Below, piece by piece: positions 41,362 to 50,258 of a DNA stretch of 64,000 nucleotides (positions are counted from its first letter, which is position 1; each line of letters begins with the position of its first letter). Origin of the DNA: Cuspidothrix sp046080125 (GTDB taxonomy: Bacteria > Cyanobacteriota > Cyanobacteriia > Cyanobacteriales > Nostocaceae). The notes below the pieces were generated by a model. The model was given only the letters and a program-made list of their open reading frames with translations. It did not search any database and was not told the origin of the DNA. Made by a program: the position numbers and the translations under genes. Location: contig JBJTTJ010000221.1 in assembly GCA_046080125.1 (NCBI GenBank), positions 1 to 64,000 of the forward strand, read 5' to 3'.

Positions 41362-44001
41362 ATGCAGCCTACAGATCCTGATAAATTTACTGATACAGCC
41401 TGGGAAGCAGTAGCAAAATCACAAGATGTTGCTCGTGCTTATAAACAACAACAGTTAGAAGTTGAACATTTAATTATTGCTCTTTTAGAAGAACCCACTG
41501 CTCTATCTACGGCTATCTTAACTCGTGCTGAGGTGGATACGGTGCGATTTCAACAACAGTTGGAGGCTTTTACTCAGCGTCAACCCAGGGTAGCTAAAAG
41601 TGATCAACTTTACTTGGGACGTAATTTAGAAAAGTTTTTAGATAAAGCTGATGAAATTAGGTCGAAAATGAGAGAGGATGAAATCTCCGAAGGTCATCTC
41701 ATTCTAGCTTTGGCTGATGATGACCGGATTGGTAGAAAATTGTTTAAGAGTCTTAATATAGATGTTGTTCAGTTGGAAATGGGAGTTAAATCTGTTCGCA
41801 ATACTCCCAGTATTAAAGCATCACCAAAAGCTGAAGGTAAAGTACCTGATGCAGCTTTAAAAAGATTCGGACGAGATTTAACAGAACAAGCTAAAGCAGG
41901 AAAATTAGACCCGGTTATTGGTAGGGATGATGAAATTCGCCGGGTAATTCAGGTATTATCTAGACGTAGTAAAAATAACCCTGTGTTAATTGGTGAACCG
42001 GGAGTTGGCAAAACTGCGATCGCTGAAGCCCTAGCCCAAAGAATGCTTAATGGCGACGTTCCTGAATCCCTGAAAAATCGCCAACTCATCTCACTTGATA
42101 TCGGGAGCTTAATTGCCGGCGCAAAATACCGAGGTGAGTTTGAAGACCGTTTAAAAAATGTTCTCCATGAAGTTACGGAATCAAATGGGCAAGTAGTCCT
42201 ATTTATTGATGAACTCCACACCGTGGTCGGGGCTGGTTCTAATCAACAAGGATCAATGGATGTAGGTAATTTACTTAAACCCATGTTAGCTCGTGGTGAA
42301 TTACGTTGTATTGGTGCAACTACTTTAGATGAATATCGTAAATTTATTGAAAAAGATGCCGCATTAGAAAGACGTTTTCAACAGGTTTATGTAGATCAAC
42401 CAACAGTAGAAAATACAATTTCTATTTTAAGAGGTTTGAAAGAGCGTTATGAAGTACACCATAACGTCAAAATTTCCGATTCCGCTTTAGTTGCTGCTGC
42501 TACCTTATCAGCACGTTATATTGCTGATCGGTTTCTACCAGACAAAGCTATTGACTTAGTAGACGAAGCCGCAGCTAAATTAAAAATGGAAATCACTTCC
42601 AAACCCGCAGAATTAGAAACCATTGACAGACGTTTAATGCAGCTAGAAATGGAAAAACTGTCATTATCGGGAGAAGAACAAACAATTTTCCAAACTAGAG
42701 AACGATTAGAACGCATTGAGGCAGAAATTGCTACCTTAACCGAAAAACAGCATATCTTTAACGAACAATGGCAAGGCGAGAAGCAGTTATTAGAAGCTAT
42801 TAGCGAGTTAAAGAAAGAAGAAGATAATCTTAGGCTACAAATTGAACAAGCAGAACGTGACTATGACTTGAATAAAGCTGCTCAACTCAAATATGGTAAA
42901 TTAGAAGGGGTGCAACGAGAAAGGGAAATTAAAGAAGCGAAACTGTTAGAAATTCAAACCCAGGGCTCAACATTGTTGCGAGAACAAGTCACAGAAGCTG
43001 ATATCGCTGAAATTGTCGCTAAATGGACGGGAATCCCCGTAAATAGGCTTTTAGAATCTGAACGGCAAAAATTACTTAAATTAGAAAGTCATTTACATGA
43101 AAGGGTAATTGGTCAAGAAGAAGCAGTTTCCGCCGTCTCTGCGGCGATTCGTCGCGCCCGCGCTGGCATGAAGGACCCCTCTCGACCTATAGGTTCATTC
43201 TTGTTTATGGGACCAACTGGCGTGGGTAAAACTGAACTCGCCCGCGCCCTAGCTCAGTTTCTCTTTGATTCTGATGATGCTTTAGTGCGTTTGGATATGT
43301 CCGAATATATGGAGAAACATTCCGTTTCTCGCCTAGTCGGTGCGCCTCCGGGATACATCGGGTATGAAGAAGGAGGTCAACTTTCTGAAGCAATTCGCAG
43401 ACATCCCTATTCAGTGGTGTTGTTAGATGAAGTGGAAAAAGCCCACCCCGATGTATTTAATATTTTGTTACAAGTCTTAGATGACGGTAGAGTTACTGAT
43501 TCCCAAGGGCGGGCTGTTGACTTCCGTAACACCGTTATAGTTATGACTAGCAATATCGGCAGTGAACATATTTTGGATATTTCCGGTGATGATAGCAAGT
43601 ATGATATAATGCGAGGTAAGGTCATGGAAAGTTTGCGATCGCACTTCCGCCCCGAATTTCTCAACCGTGTAGATGATCTGATTCTATTCCACGCTCTTAG
43701 TCGTGCAGAAATGGGTCATATTATTCGGATTCAACTCAAACGGGTAGAAAACCTCCTCAAAGAGCAAAAAATTAGCTTCGAGATATCCCCAGCAGCTTGT
43801 AATCATCTTGTAGAAGCGGGATACGATCCAGTTTACGGCGCGCGTCCGTTAAAACGGTCAATTCAGCGAGAAGTGGAAAATCCCCTCGCCACCAAGTTAC
43901 TAGAAAATACTTTTGTTTCTGGTGATACAGTCATTATTGACATGGGGGAAACTGGGTTAACTTTTAGTAAAAAACCAAGCTCCGCTATCAATGATATATA
44001 G
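41362..44001 (+). CDS. clpB: ATP-dependent disaggregase ClpB
   Basis: An 879-residue AAA+ chaperone that works with DnaK to extract proteins from aggregates. It has a Clp N-domain (DTAWEAVAKSQDVARAYKQQ region), AAA-1 with Walker A GEPGVGKTAIAEAL and Walker B LFIDELHTVVGAG, a long coiled-coil middle domain (about 400-530, for example LEMEKLSLSGEEQ and the KLEGVQREREIKEAKLLE part), and AAA-2 with Walker A GPTGVGKTELARAL and Walker B VVLLDEVEKAHPD. The middle domain and the lack of a ClpP loop (IGF/L tripeptide) distinguish it from ClpC/ClpA. The start ATG (MQPTDPDKFTD) is typical. Its stop overlaps the widest frame of the next gene. Confidence 0.96.
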   Translation: MQPTDPDKFTDTAWEAVAKSQDVARAYKQQQLEVEHLIIALLEEPTALSTAILTRAEVDTVRFQQQLEAFTQRQPRVAKSDQLYLGRNLEKFLDKADEIRSKMREDEISEGHLILALADDDRIGRKLFKSLNIDVVQLEMGVKSVRNTPSIKASPKAEGKVPDAALKRFGRDLTEQAKAGKLDPVIGRDDEIRRVIQVLSRRSKNNPVLIGEPGVGKTAIAEALAQRMLNGDVPESLKNRQLISLDIGSLIAGAKYRGEFEDRLKNVLHEVTESNGQVVLFIDELHTVVGAGSNQQGSMDVGNLLKPMLARGELRCIGATTLDEYRKFIEKDAALERRFQQVYVDQPTVENTISILRGLKERYEVHHNVKISDSALVAAATLSARYIADRFLPDKAIDLVDEAAAKLKMEITSKPAELETIDRRLMQLEMEKLSLSGEEQTIFQTRERLERIEAEIATLTEKQHIFNEQWQGEKQLLEAISELKKEEDNLRLQIEQAERDYDLNKAAQLKYGKLEGVQREREIKEAKLLEIQTQGSTLLREQVTEADIAEIVAKWTGIPVNRLLESERQKLLKLESHLHERVIGQEEAVSAVSAAIRRARAGMKDPSRPIGSFLFMGPTGVGKTELARALAQFLFDSDDALVRLDMSEYMEKHSVSRLVGAPPGYIGYEEGGQLSEAIRRHPYSVVLLDEVEKAHPDVFNILLQVLDDGRVTDSQGRAVDFRNTVIVMTSNIGSEHILDISGDDSKYDIMRGKVMESLRSHFRPEFLNRVDDLILFHALSRAEMGHIIRIQLKRVENLLKEQKISFEISPAACNHLVEAGYDPVYGARPLKRSIQREVENPLATKLLENTFVSGDTVIIDMGETGLTFSKKPSSAINDI

Positions 44002-44026
44002 GGGTAGAGTCTCCCAGCTTATTAAT

Positions 44027-44575
44027 ATGATACACGACCACGATCATGGACACAACAGTCACACCCCGGTAACATTTAGCCGTGCTTTTGCCATTGGTAC
44101 AGCACTTAATTTAGGATTCGTGATAGTTGAAGCCGCTTATGGCTATTTAGCCCACTCCCTGGCTTTATTTGCTGATGCAGGAATTGCGATTTTATTCACC
44201 CATTGGTTGTGGCTTGATCCTTTGGTAAGTTTGGTAGTTGTTGTTGTGATTGGGACGTGGCAATTACTCAGGGATTCGATAAATTTAGCACTTGATGGCG
44301 TACCCGCAGGAATTGAACCTCGTGCTGTGAAAAACTACTTAATTGAACGTCCCGGTGTATTGAAAATCCATGATCTGCATATCTGGGCTATGAGCACCAC
44401 GGAAACAGCACTTACTGTTCATTTGGTCATGCCAGAAGGCTACCCTGGTGATGCTTTTTTATGGGAAGTTGCCCAGGAACTTGAACACCATTTCGGTATC
44501 AAACACTCTACTATTCAAGTAGAAACTGGTGATAGCGCCTATCCCTGCGCTTTAGAACCAGACCACCTTGTTTAA
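44027..44575 (+). pseudogene. Internally deleted cation diffusion facilitator (CzcD-type) transporter
   Basis: A 183-residue frame that is the fused two ends of a CDF zinc/cobalt exporter. The His-rich N-terminus (MIHDHDHGHNSH) and first helices (FAIGTALNLGFVIVEAAYGY, then LAHSLALFADAG) run directly into the last helix (IAILFTHWLWLDPL). The complete cytoplasmic domain follows (PAGIEPRAVKNYL, VLKIHDLHIWAMSTTETALT). Family members are around 300 residues, so about 110 residues are missing, including both HxxxD metal sites. The join is in frame at about 44176-44184 in the sequence GATGCAGGAATTGCG, so the deletion may have used short homology. Without those sites transport should be lost. The start is the ATG before the His-rich stretch. 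Confidence 0.8.
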
Positions 44576-44706
44576 AACCTCCTGACTGTTGACTGCATAA
44601 TAGGGACAAAAAAATATGAACAAATGTTGTTTTTTTTGTAAAAAATTGTTATATTTATTTACATAAGATAACAAAGCTTAGTAAATCCTAACTTGGAGTG
44701 CTAACC

Positions 44707-44889
44707 ATGACTGATGCAACCAAAACAGCTACTACACCTGTAGCAACTGATCGCAATGCTTGGCGTTGGGGTTTTACACCCGAAGCAGAAATCTGGAATG
44801 GCCGTCTAGCGATGATTGGCTTTTTAGCAGCAGCTTTGATTGAACTATTTTCCGGTCAAGGCTTTCTCCACTTCTGGGGTATTATGTAA
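44707..44889 (+). CDS. High light-inducible protein (HLIP/SCP)
   Basis: A 60-residue single-helix member of the chlorophyll a/b-binding superfamily. The hallmark is EAEIWNGRLAMIGFLAAALI, with the ExxNxRxAM chlorophyll-binding motif, followed by FSGQGFLHFWGIM. HLIPs bind chlorophyll and carotenoid in the thylakoid and protect newly made photosystem II under light stress. A GTG at 44698 also opens the frame, but GGAG at 44695-44698 is correctly spaced only for the ATG at 44707. It stands alone. Expression would be expected under high light. Confidence 0.93.
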   Translation: MTDATKTATTPVATDRNAWRWGFTPEAEIWNGRLAMIGFLAAALIELFSGQGFLHFWGIM

Positions 44890-45167
44890 CTTTTTCATAA
44901 GATGACTTTTGATAAAGTCACTGAGACTCTGCCCAGGGAATTAGATTAGGGACTACCCAAAGTCTAATTCTCCCTGCACTCACCAGATAACACCTACCCA
45001 GTAAGCCTAGGTTTAATCTTAGATCGTTAGCAATTTCATTACCACCGGATGTTTATTGAAGACCCGAATCGCGGTTAATATAGAAAATACCACAGTGGTT
45101 ACAACTCCTCCTGTGGTTTCCTTTCCAGGTCTAAAGACACTGAGTTTCCCGCTTACCGCGAGGTCTT

Positions 45168-45419
45168 ATGAAAGACAAATTATTAAATTGGCTGAACTTA
45201 ATTTTAGTTGCTGATGTTTTCTTAGTTATTTTAGGTTTTGCATGGTTTGTTATTGCTGTGGTTGGTGATGCTTCAGGAATTAATCTGGGTTTAGACCTAT
45301 GGCATCAACTCTGGATACCATTATTCAACCCAGCAATTGGTATTCTCATGGGTGGTGCATTACTGAGCGGAATTATTAGTTGGATATCTAAGAAATTGAC
45401 TGAATCTAAGTCTATTTAA
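45168..45419 (+). CDS. Small conserved membrane protein, function unknown
   Basis: An 83-residue protein with two hydrophobic helices: NLILVADVFLVILGFAWFVI near the N-terminus, and FNPAIGILMGGALLSGIISW near the C-terminus. They are separated by the loop NLGLDLWHQLW. Short basic ends (MKDKLLNW, SKKLTESK) suggest both termini face the cytoplasm. It looks like a conserved cyanobacterial protein, but I know no name for it. It is monocistronic. Confidence 0.7.
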   Translation: MKDKLLNWLNLILVADVFLVILGFAWFVIAVVGDASGINLGLDLWHQLWIPLFNPAIGILMGGALLSGIISWISKKLTESKSI

Positions 45420-45463
45420 TAGGGGACACAGAAGAGTCTCCTCCAGGAGGGTAGTAAACAGGT

Positions 45464-46669
45464 CTAAATCCCTTTTTCCTCCTGTCTTATTCCTAGGATA
45501 ATTTTTAACGCCAACCTACTCAATATCAAGAGTCCTAAAATTAAAGATAAACTCGCACCGAAATAAAATACTCCTATCACACCTTGATGACTCAATACTA
45601 TACCAAATAGGCTGGGACAAAGGAACTGTCCGAGAAAATTTGCTCCTGTTCCTGCTGCTAAAATGCTAGATTGATATTCCCAGGGAGCAAGATTAGATAA
45701 CAAATTATAAAGGCTAGGGACAACAATTCCTAATCCAATTCCTAATATAATTATTGTCGGAAATAGGAATATTAATTGATGAAGTTGGGGAATAATTATT
45801 AAAGGCAAAGCCATACAGCCAAAGCCTAATCCTGTGCTGCCAATTAAGCCAAAAAGTTTAGTTAATCTCCCGACTCCAAAAGCCGAAATACCAGCCGCTC
45901 CCAAGGCTTGGGAAGCTAAGGCAATGCCAATTAATACACTACTGGCATTCATGGTTGTTTTGAGATATAAGGGCAAGTAAATGATCACAGCGTAAGCGGT
46001 GGCGGCGGTCAAACAGAGAGTTAAAAATAGCTGTAATGTGAAAGGATTGGTGAAAGTTTGAATGAGTTTATCTAGATCATTTCTTTTGTGAGATGATTCT
46101 GAAGAGGGTGTTTTTGACCCTGTTTGAGGTTGTAATGTTAGGACAAATAATGCTAGAGGTAGGGCTAAACCATAGAGACAAAAAACTGCTCGCCAGTGTA
46201 AAGTCCCGACTATACCGCCTAATACTGGATAGATTATATTTGATACAGTAATGACACTCGATACATAGGCGATCGCTTGAGAACGTTCCTCAGCAGAATC
46301 ATACATTTTCACTAGCAAACCCAAACTAGCAGCCGCAATTCCCCCAGTTGCTGCCCCTATTAAACCCCGCGTTATTAACATTGGTAGGAAACTCTGCATT
46401 AACCCTCCTACCATGCCAAATAAAGCATAGAGAATTAGGGAAACCGCGAGTATCCGCACTTGGCCTAAACGGTCTGCTAATATGCCTAGAATTGGACTAA
46501 ATATACCTACAGTTAGGAAATGACTACTGATCAAATAGCCCGCAAGTGCTGGACTCAGATGCAAATCTGTGACGATTTCTGGAAAAATCGGTGCAATGAC
46601 TCCCCCTGTCATCACAATTAAAGAAGCTGTAGTCAAAACTATAATAAGTTGGCGATCGCATCTACTCAT
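45464..46669 (-). CDS. Major facilitator superfamily transporter
   Basis: A 401-residue carrier with about twelve hydrophobic helices. The MFS loop-2 motif reads GILADRLGQVRI (G-x-L-a-D-r-x-G). The helix 5 region (VISVSNIIYPVLGGIVG, read from TVSNIIYPVLGG) resembles drug/proton antiporters. A charged central loop (QTGSKTPSSESSHKRNDLD) separates the halves. The widest frame starts at a GTG 21 bases earlier, but MSRCDRQ begins with ATG and fits the first helix better. The substrate is unknown; multidrug efflux is the usual annotation for such proteins. Confidence 0.82.
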   Translation of the reverse strand: MSRCDRQLIIVLTTASLIVMTGGVIAPIFPEIVTDLHLSPALAGYLISSHFLTVGIFSPILGILADRLGQVRILAVSLILYALFGMVGGLMQSFLPMLITRGLIGAATGGIAAASLGLLVKMYDSAEERSQAIAYVSSVITVSNIIYPVLGGIVGTLHWRAVFCLYGLALPLALFVLTLQPQTGSKTPSSESSHKRNDLDKLIQTFTNPFTLQLFLTLCLTAATAYAVIIYLPLYLKTTMNASSVLIGIALASQALGAAGISAFGVGRLTKLFGLIGSTGLGFGCMALPLIIIPQLHQLIFLFPTIIILGIGLGIVVPSLYNLLSNLAPWEYQSSILAAGTGANFLGQFLCPSLFGIVLSHQGVIGVFYFGASLSLILGLLILSRLALKIILGIRQEEKGI

Positions 46670-46847
46670 TTTTAAAATTAAAGCACCCACACATACATCT
46701 TAAAATGAAAGTTTCCCTGTTTTTGCTCCCTAACTTCTTTAAGAAATTGGTGATCTTTCTTTATACATTATCTCTCAGTGTTGCGATCGCCTAAAATTAA
46801 ATTTTTTAACAATTAATCAATCTTTCTTGATGACTGTTGACTGTTGT

Positions 46848-46873
46848 ACGGGCGAACGGCCGTTCGCCCCTAC
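46848..46873. repeat. GGGCGAACGG / CCGTTCGCCC palindrome
   Basis: A perfect 20-base palindrome with arms GGGCGAACGG / CCGTTCGCCC, with GTAC before it and CCTAC after it. It shares the GTA-GGG...CCC-CTAC frame of the other intergenic palindromes but has its own core. A degenerate relative lies near 47833-47846 (ACGGACGGCCGTTG). Confidence 0.75.
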
Positions 46874-46890
46874 CACCTCTTACCCGTCAA

Positions 46891-47313
46891 CTATTCCGCA
46901 AATAACCATGTTTTCACTTTTTCCAAATTTTTCCAATCAGGTTTTCTGGTTAAACCATCTTCAATGCTATTTTTAATTTCTTCTTGCCATTCTTCATTGA
47001 CAAATATCAATTGTTGTGCTATGTCAATGTGTTCCCGCAAACCTTTTTGACCAGTTTCTAGCATAGCTAAAGCCAGATTAATTCTGCCTTGGGGATCTTG
47101 GGGATTGAGTTTTACGGCTTTATTAGCCGCTTTAAAAGCTAACTGAGCTTTGTTATCAAGAAGATATAGCCAAGCTAGGCAAATCCAGGCTGAACTGGCT
47201 TTAGGAGCGCGATCGCATACCTCTTTAAATACAGGGATTAGAGATTCTACAGATTCTCCAGCTTTATAGCGTTCTAAACCTGTATCAAACAGGGAGTCAA
47301 TTGTATTAGTCAT
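46891..47313 (-). CDS. Tetratricopeptide repeat protein
   Basis: A 140-residue helical protein. At least two TPR units are readable: ASSAWICLAWLYLLDNKAQL with AFKAANKAVKLNPQDP, and GRINLALAMLETGQKGLREH. TPRs form a superhelix for protein contacts; the partner is unknown. There is no signal peptide. It lies 77 bases downstream of the Fe-S assembly gene on the same strand and may share its transcript. Confidence 0.8.
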   Translation of the reverse strand: MTNTIDSLFDTGLERYKAGESVESLIPVFKEVCDRAPKASSAWICLAWLYLLDNKAQLAFKAANKAVKLNPQDPQGRINLALAMLETGQKGLREHIDIAQQLIFVNEEWQEEIKNSIEDGLTRKPDWKNLEKVKTWLFAE

Positions 47314-47333
47314 TTGTCCTTAGTCAGGTGTTC

Positions 47334-47353
47334 AGTTGTCAGTTGTCAGTTGT
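47334..47353. repeat. Heptamer tandem repeat (AGTTGTC), STRR
   Basis: AGTTGTC twice plus AGTTGT, three near-complete seven-base units in the gap between the Fe-S protein and TPR protein genes. Seven-base tandem repeats of this kind are typical of heterocystous cyanobacteria. Confidence 0.75.
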
Positions 47354-47390
47354 GATTAGCAACTAATAACTGACCAATTTTTCTCGAATA

Positions 47391-47747
47391 TTATACGCCG
47401 AAAGACTTACCACAACCACAGGTTTGAGAGGCGTTGGGGTTAGTAAATTGGAAACCACCGCCAATCATAGCATCACTGTAATCGAGCATTAACCCGTATA
47501 GATAGAGTAGACTTTTGCGATCGCTAATAATTTTAAAGCCATCATAATCAAAAACCTCATCATCAGAGGTGATCTTACTGATATCCTCAAAATCCATCAT
47601 GTAAGACATCCCCGAACAACCACCTTGTCTGACTCCCACCCGTAAGCATAAATCTTGGCCTTGCTTGGCTTGTAAGGATTTAACTTGGCGTAGTGCAGCT
47701 TCAGATAAAATAATTCCGCGCTGTTGAGTTTGAGTTGTTTGTGTCAT
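47391..47747 (-). CDS. Iron-sulfur cluster assembly accessory protein (SufA/IscA family)
   Basis: A 118-residue A-type Fe-S carrier. The three conserved cysteines are present: one in GVRQGGCSGMSYMMDF, and two in the C-terminal TCGCGKSF. The fold begins with IILSEAALRQVKSL. These proteins receive Fe-S clusters or iron from the Suf machinery and deliver them to apo-proteins. Photosynthetic forms are important for photosystem I biogenesis in principle. There is no other suf gene nearby. SufA, IscA and ErpA cannot be separated from sequence alone. Confidence 0.92.
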   Translation of the reverse strand: MTQTTQTQQRGIILSEAALRQVKSLQAKQGQDLCLRVGVRQGGCSGMSYMMDFEDISKITSDDEVFDYDGFKIISDRKSLLYLYGLMLDYSDAMIGGGFQFTNPNASQTCGCGKSFGV

Positions 47748-48268
47748 AGATTCCAGATTCTTAATTCCTGAATTTATTTATTTTATCAATCATCCACTAG
47801 CAGCTTTGAAAAAATGGGAGTAGGGTTGTCGCCATACGGACGGCCGTTGTGGTTTAATGATTGCCAGAGGATTAACTGTGAGGTAAATCCTGCTAGACCC
47901 CAGATACTTTCTGCGGAAACATTAAACTTGGCAACTGTTGACTAAAATCTATAGGTTTACAGAACTTAGCTAAAACACCAGCAAAATAACCTAGAGGTGA
48001 TCTATTAGATCTTGTTTTTTTTTGATTTAGGATCTCAAAATTGATAGCTCAAATCAATGGTGATCACTCTAAATTAACAACGAGTATACAGCATTCAATT
48101 AGGCGATCGCCACTTTGGATGATCTCTAATAGTTGGCAAACTGAAAAACTTTAATAATATTAGTGTTTTTGTTACATTGTTAATTCAGACTAACTCTCAT
48201 AGTCTCATCCAGTGTTTTGTGTCACGGAAATCTCTAGATCAAGTAAATATATAGCTAAGTGCATGATA
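47748..48268. other. Intergenic region with a possible coding remnant
   Basis: About 520 bases between divergent genes. It holds a degenerate palindrome near 47833, a HIP1 site at about 48103 and a minus-strand coding-like tract at 47893-48027 (listed separately). Promoters of the Fe-S protein gene and the ribbon-helix-helix gene should lie at its two ends. Confidence 0.45.
47893..48027 (-). pseudogene. Coding-like remnant, identity unknown
   Basis: An open minus-strand tract of about 44 codons reading SPLGYFAGVLAKFCKPIDFS then QQLPSLMFPQKVSGV and a TAG stop. Composition is protein-like rather than AT-driven, but there is no start codon and no neighbouring coding sequence in frame. It looks like the 3' end of a decayed gene. 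I cannot name the family. Confidence 0.25.
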
Positions 48269-48436
48269 ATGACAAATAAGAAATGGGCGGTTAAACGCAT
48301 AACAGTTAATCTGGCTACACAAGAAGCAGAAAAGCTAGAAAAATACTGCCAGCAAACAGGCAGACCAGCAACAGATGTAATTCGGGAATTGATTAGAAGC
48401 TTACCTCAAGGGGAAGAAGACGCAGGGGGGTCATAG
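48269..48436 (+). CDS. Ribbon-helix-helix (CopG-like) small protein
   Basis: A 55-residue protein from the ATG giving MTNKKWAVKRITVNLATQEA. The pattern of a beta strand (KRITVNL) followed by two helices (EAEKLEKYCQQTG, then PATDVIRELIRSLP) is that of MetJ/Arc/CopG DNA-binding dimers. The frame is open 19 codons further upstream, but that part is not RHH-like. No toxin gene follows. It sits 123 bases ahead of zds on the same strand. Regulation of the carotenoid gene is possible but unproven. Confidence 0.65.
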   Translation: MTNKKWAVKRITVNLATQEAEKLEKYCQQTGRPATDVIRELIRSLPQGEEDAGGS

Positions 48437-48559
48437 GAAGCACACAGGGGCAGGGACGCGAAAGAATTTTGCCAAGAACAACTAACAACTGACAATTGAC
48501 AACTTACCAATCACCAATTCAGTTACAATTTGTCAAGAAACTGAACAAGGAACGAGGGA

Positions 48560-49999
48560 ATGCGCGTTGCAATTGTGGGTGCGGGACTAGCTGGGTTAGC
48601 AACTGCTATAGATTTAGTAGATGCAGGCTGTGAGGTAGAAATTTTCGAGTCCCGCCCGTTTGTGGGGGGTAAGGTAGGCAGTTGGGTAGATGGTGATGGC
48701 AACCATATCGAAATGGGGCTGCACGTCTTTTTCGGGTGCTATTACAATCTGTTTGCATTAATGGAGAAAGTGGGGGCTGGAGAAAATTTACGCCTCAAGG
48801 AACATACCCATACTTTTATTAATAAAGGTGGAGAAACTGGGGCGTTAGATTTTCGCTTTTTCACAGGGGCTCCTTTTAATGGTTTAAAGGCATTTTTCAC
48901 TACCTCCCAACTGTCTTTACAAGATAAATTCCAAAATGCCATCGCTCTGGTCACTAGCCCTATAGTTCAGGGTTTGCTAGACTTTGACGGAGCAATGAAT
49001 ACTATTCGCAAATTAGATAAAATCAGTTTTTCCCAATGGTTTTATAGTCACGGTGGCAGTAAAGGTAGTATTCAACGTCTATGGAATCCTATCGCCTACG
49101 CTTTAGGATTTATAGATTGTGATCACATTTCTGCCCGTTGTATGTTGACAATTTTTCAGTTTTTTGCGGTCAGAACTGAAGCTTCAATTCTACGAATGCT
49201 AGAAGGTTCACCCCATGAATACTTACACAAACCTATTGTTAAATATTTAGAAGCAAAAGGCACAAAAATATACACCCGTCGCCAAGTGCGAGAAATTCAG
49301 TTTGCTGAATCTGACAAGGCAACTCATGTTACAGGAATCGTAGTCGCCCAAGGTGATACAGAGGAAGTAATTACGGCTGATGCCTATGTCTGTGCTTGCG
49401 ATATTCCCGGAATTCACCGAGTTTTACCCCAAGCTTGGCGCAAATGGCCAGAATTTGATAACATTTATAAATTGGATGCCGTTCCAGTCGCCACAGTGCA
49501 ATTACGTTTCGATGGTTGGGTGACAGAATTGCAAGATGAGGCAAAACGCAAACAATTAAACCACGCCGTTGGTATAGATAATTTATTATATACCGCCGAT
49601 GCAGATTTTTCTTGTTTTGCCGATTTGGCCTTAACCAGCCCCGCAGATTATTATCGTCCCGGTGAGGGTTCATTGTTACAATTGGTATTAACACCTGGAG
49701 ATCCTTTTATTAAACAAAACAATGAAGCGATCGCTCACCACGTCTTAAAACAAGTACATGAACTGTTTCCTTCTTCTAGAGACTTAAACATGACCTGGTA
49801 TAGCGTGGTCAAACTGGCTCAATCTTTGTACCGTGAAGCACCAGGTATGGATGCTTACCGTCCAGATCAAAAAACACCTATACCAAACTTTTTCCTGGCT
49901 GGCAGTTACACTCAACAAGATTACATTGATAGTATGGAAGGGGCAACAATTTCTGGAAAACGTGCTGCCAAAGTAATCCTAGAGACTGTAAAACAATAG
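48560..49999 (+). CDS. zds: 9,9'-di-cis-zeta-carotene desaturase (plant-type ZDS/CrtQ)
   Basis: A 479-residue flavoenzyme that converts zeta-carotene to lycopene (via neurosporene) on the thylakoid/cytoplasmic membranes. The FAD motif begins at residue 2 (RVAIVGAGLAGLATAIDL). The plant/cyanobacterial ZDS blocks are present: GGKVGSWVDGDGNHIEMGLH, FFGCYYNLFALMEKVG, and near the end FFLAGSYTQQDYIDSMEGAT. Length fits ZDS rather than the smaller PDS variants. The start is the ATG at 48560. The following SRPBCC gene and PucC-like carrier are its usual neighbours. Confidence 0.96.
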   Translation: MRVAIVGAGLAGLATAIDLVDAGCEVEIFESRPFVGGKVGSWVDGDGNHIEMGLHVFFGCYYNLFALMEKVGAGENLRLKEHTHTFINKGGETGALDFRFFTGAPFNGLKAFFTTSQLSLQDKFQNAIALVTSPIVQGLLDFDGAMNTIRKLDKISFSQWFYSHGGSKGSIQRLWNPIAYALGFIDCDHISARCMLTIFQFFAVRTEASILRMLEGSPHEYLHKPIVKYLEAKGTKIYTRRQVREIQFAESDKATHVTGIVVAQGDTEEVITADAYVCACDIPGIHRVLPQAWRKWPEFDNIYKLDAVPVATVQLRFDGWVTELQDEAKRKQLNHAVGIDNLLYTADADFSCFADLALTSPADYYRPGEGSLLQLVLTPGDPFIKQNNEAIAHHVLKQVHELFPSSRDLNMTWYSVVKLAQSLYREAPGMDAYRPDQKTPIPNFFLAGSYTQQDYIDSMEGATISGKRAAKVILETVKQ

Positions 50000-50221
50000 G
50001 TGAAGATTAACAGTTAATTATTAACAGTTAACTGTTAACAAACTAAAATCGGTTCTACCGTACTTGTTATGCTAAATTACCAGTCTGAAAGAGGGAACAG
50101 GGAACAGGGTAAAGAGGCAACTTTTGTAAAAATATCCAATATCTGTAGCTTATGTCTTATGTATATTAAGCCTTCCACAGTTTTTTGAGATTGATTTTGC
50201 ATACTATGTACTGAAGAACCC

Positions 50222-50256
50222 TAAAATCTAAAATCTAAAATCTAAAATCTAAAATC
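50222..50256. repeat. Heptamer tandem repeat (TAAAATC)x5, STRR
   Basis: Five perfect tandem copies of TAAAATC immediately before the SRPBCC start codon (50259). Its position means copy-number change would alter the 5' leader of that gene. A partial related TCTAAAATCTAA tract lies at 41342, before clpB. Confidence 0.9.
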
Positions 50257-50258
50257 CT

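Noticed and set aside
50222..50256. CRISPR-like repeat array
   Set aside because: Units are seven bases, directly adjacent, with no spacers. No cas genes were seen. It is a heptamer STRR.
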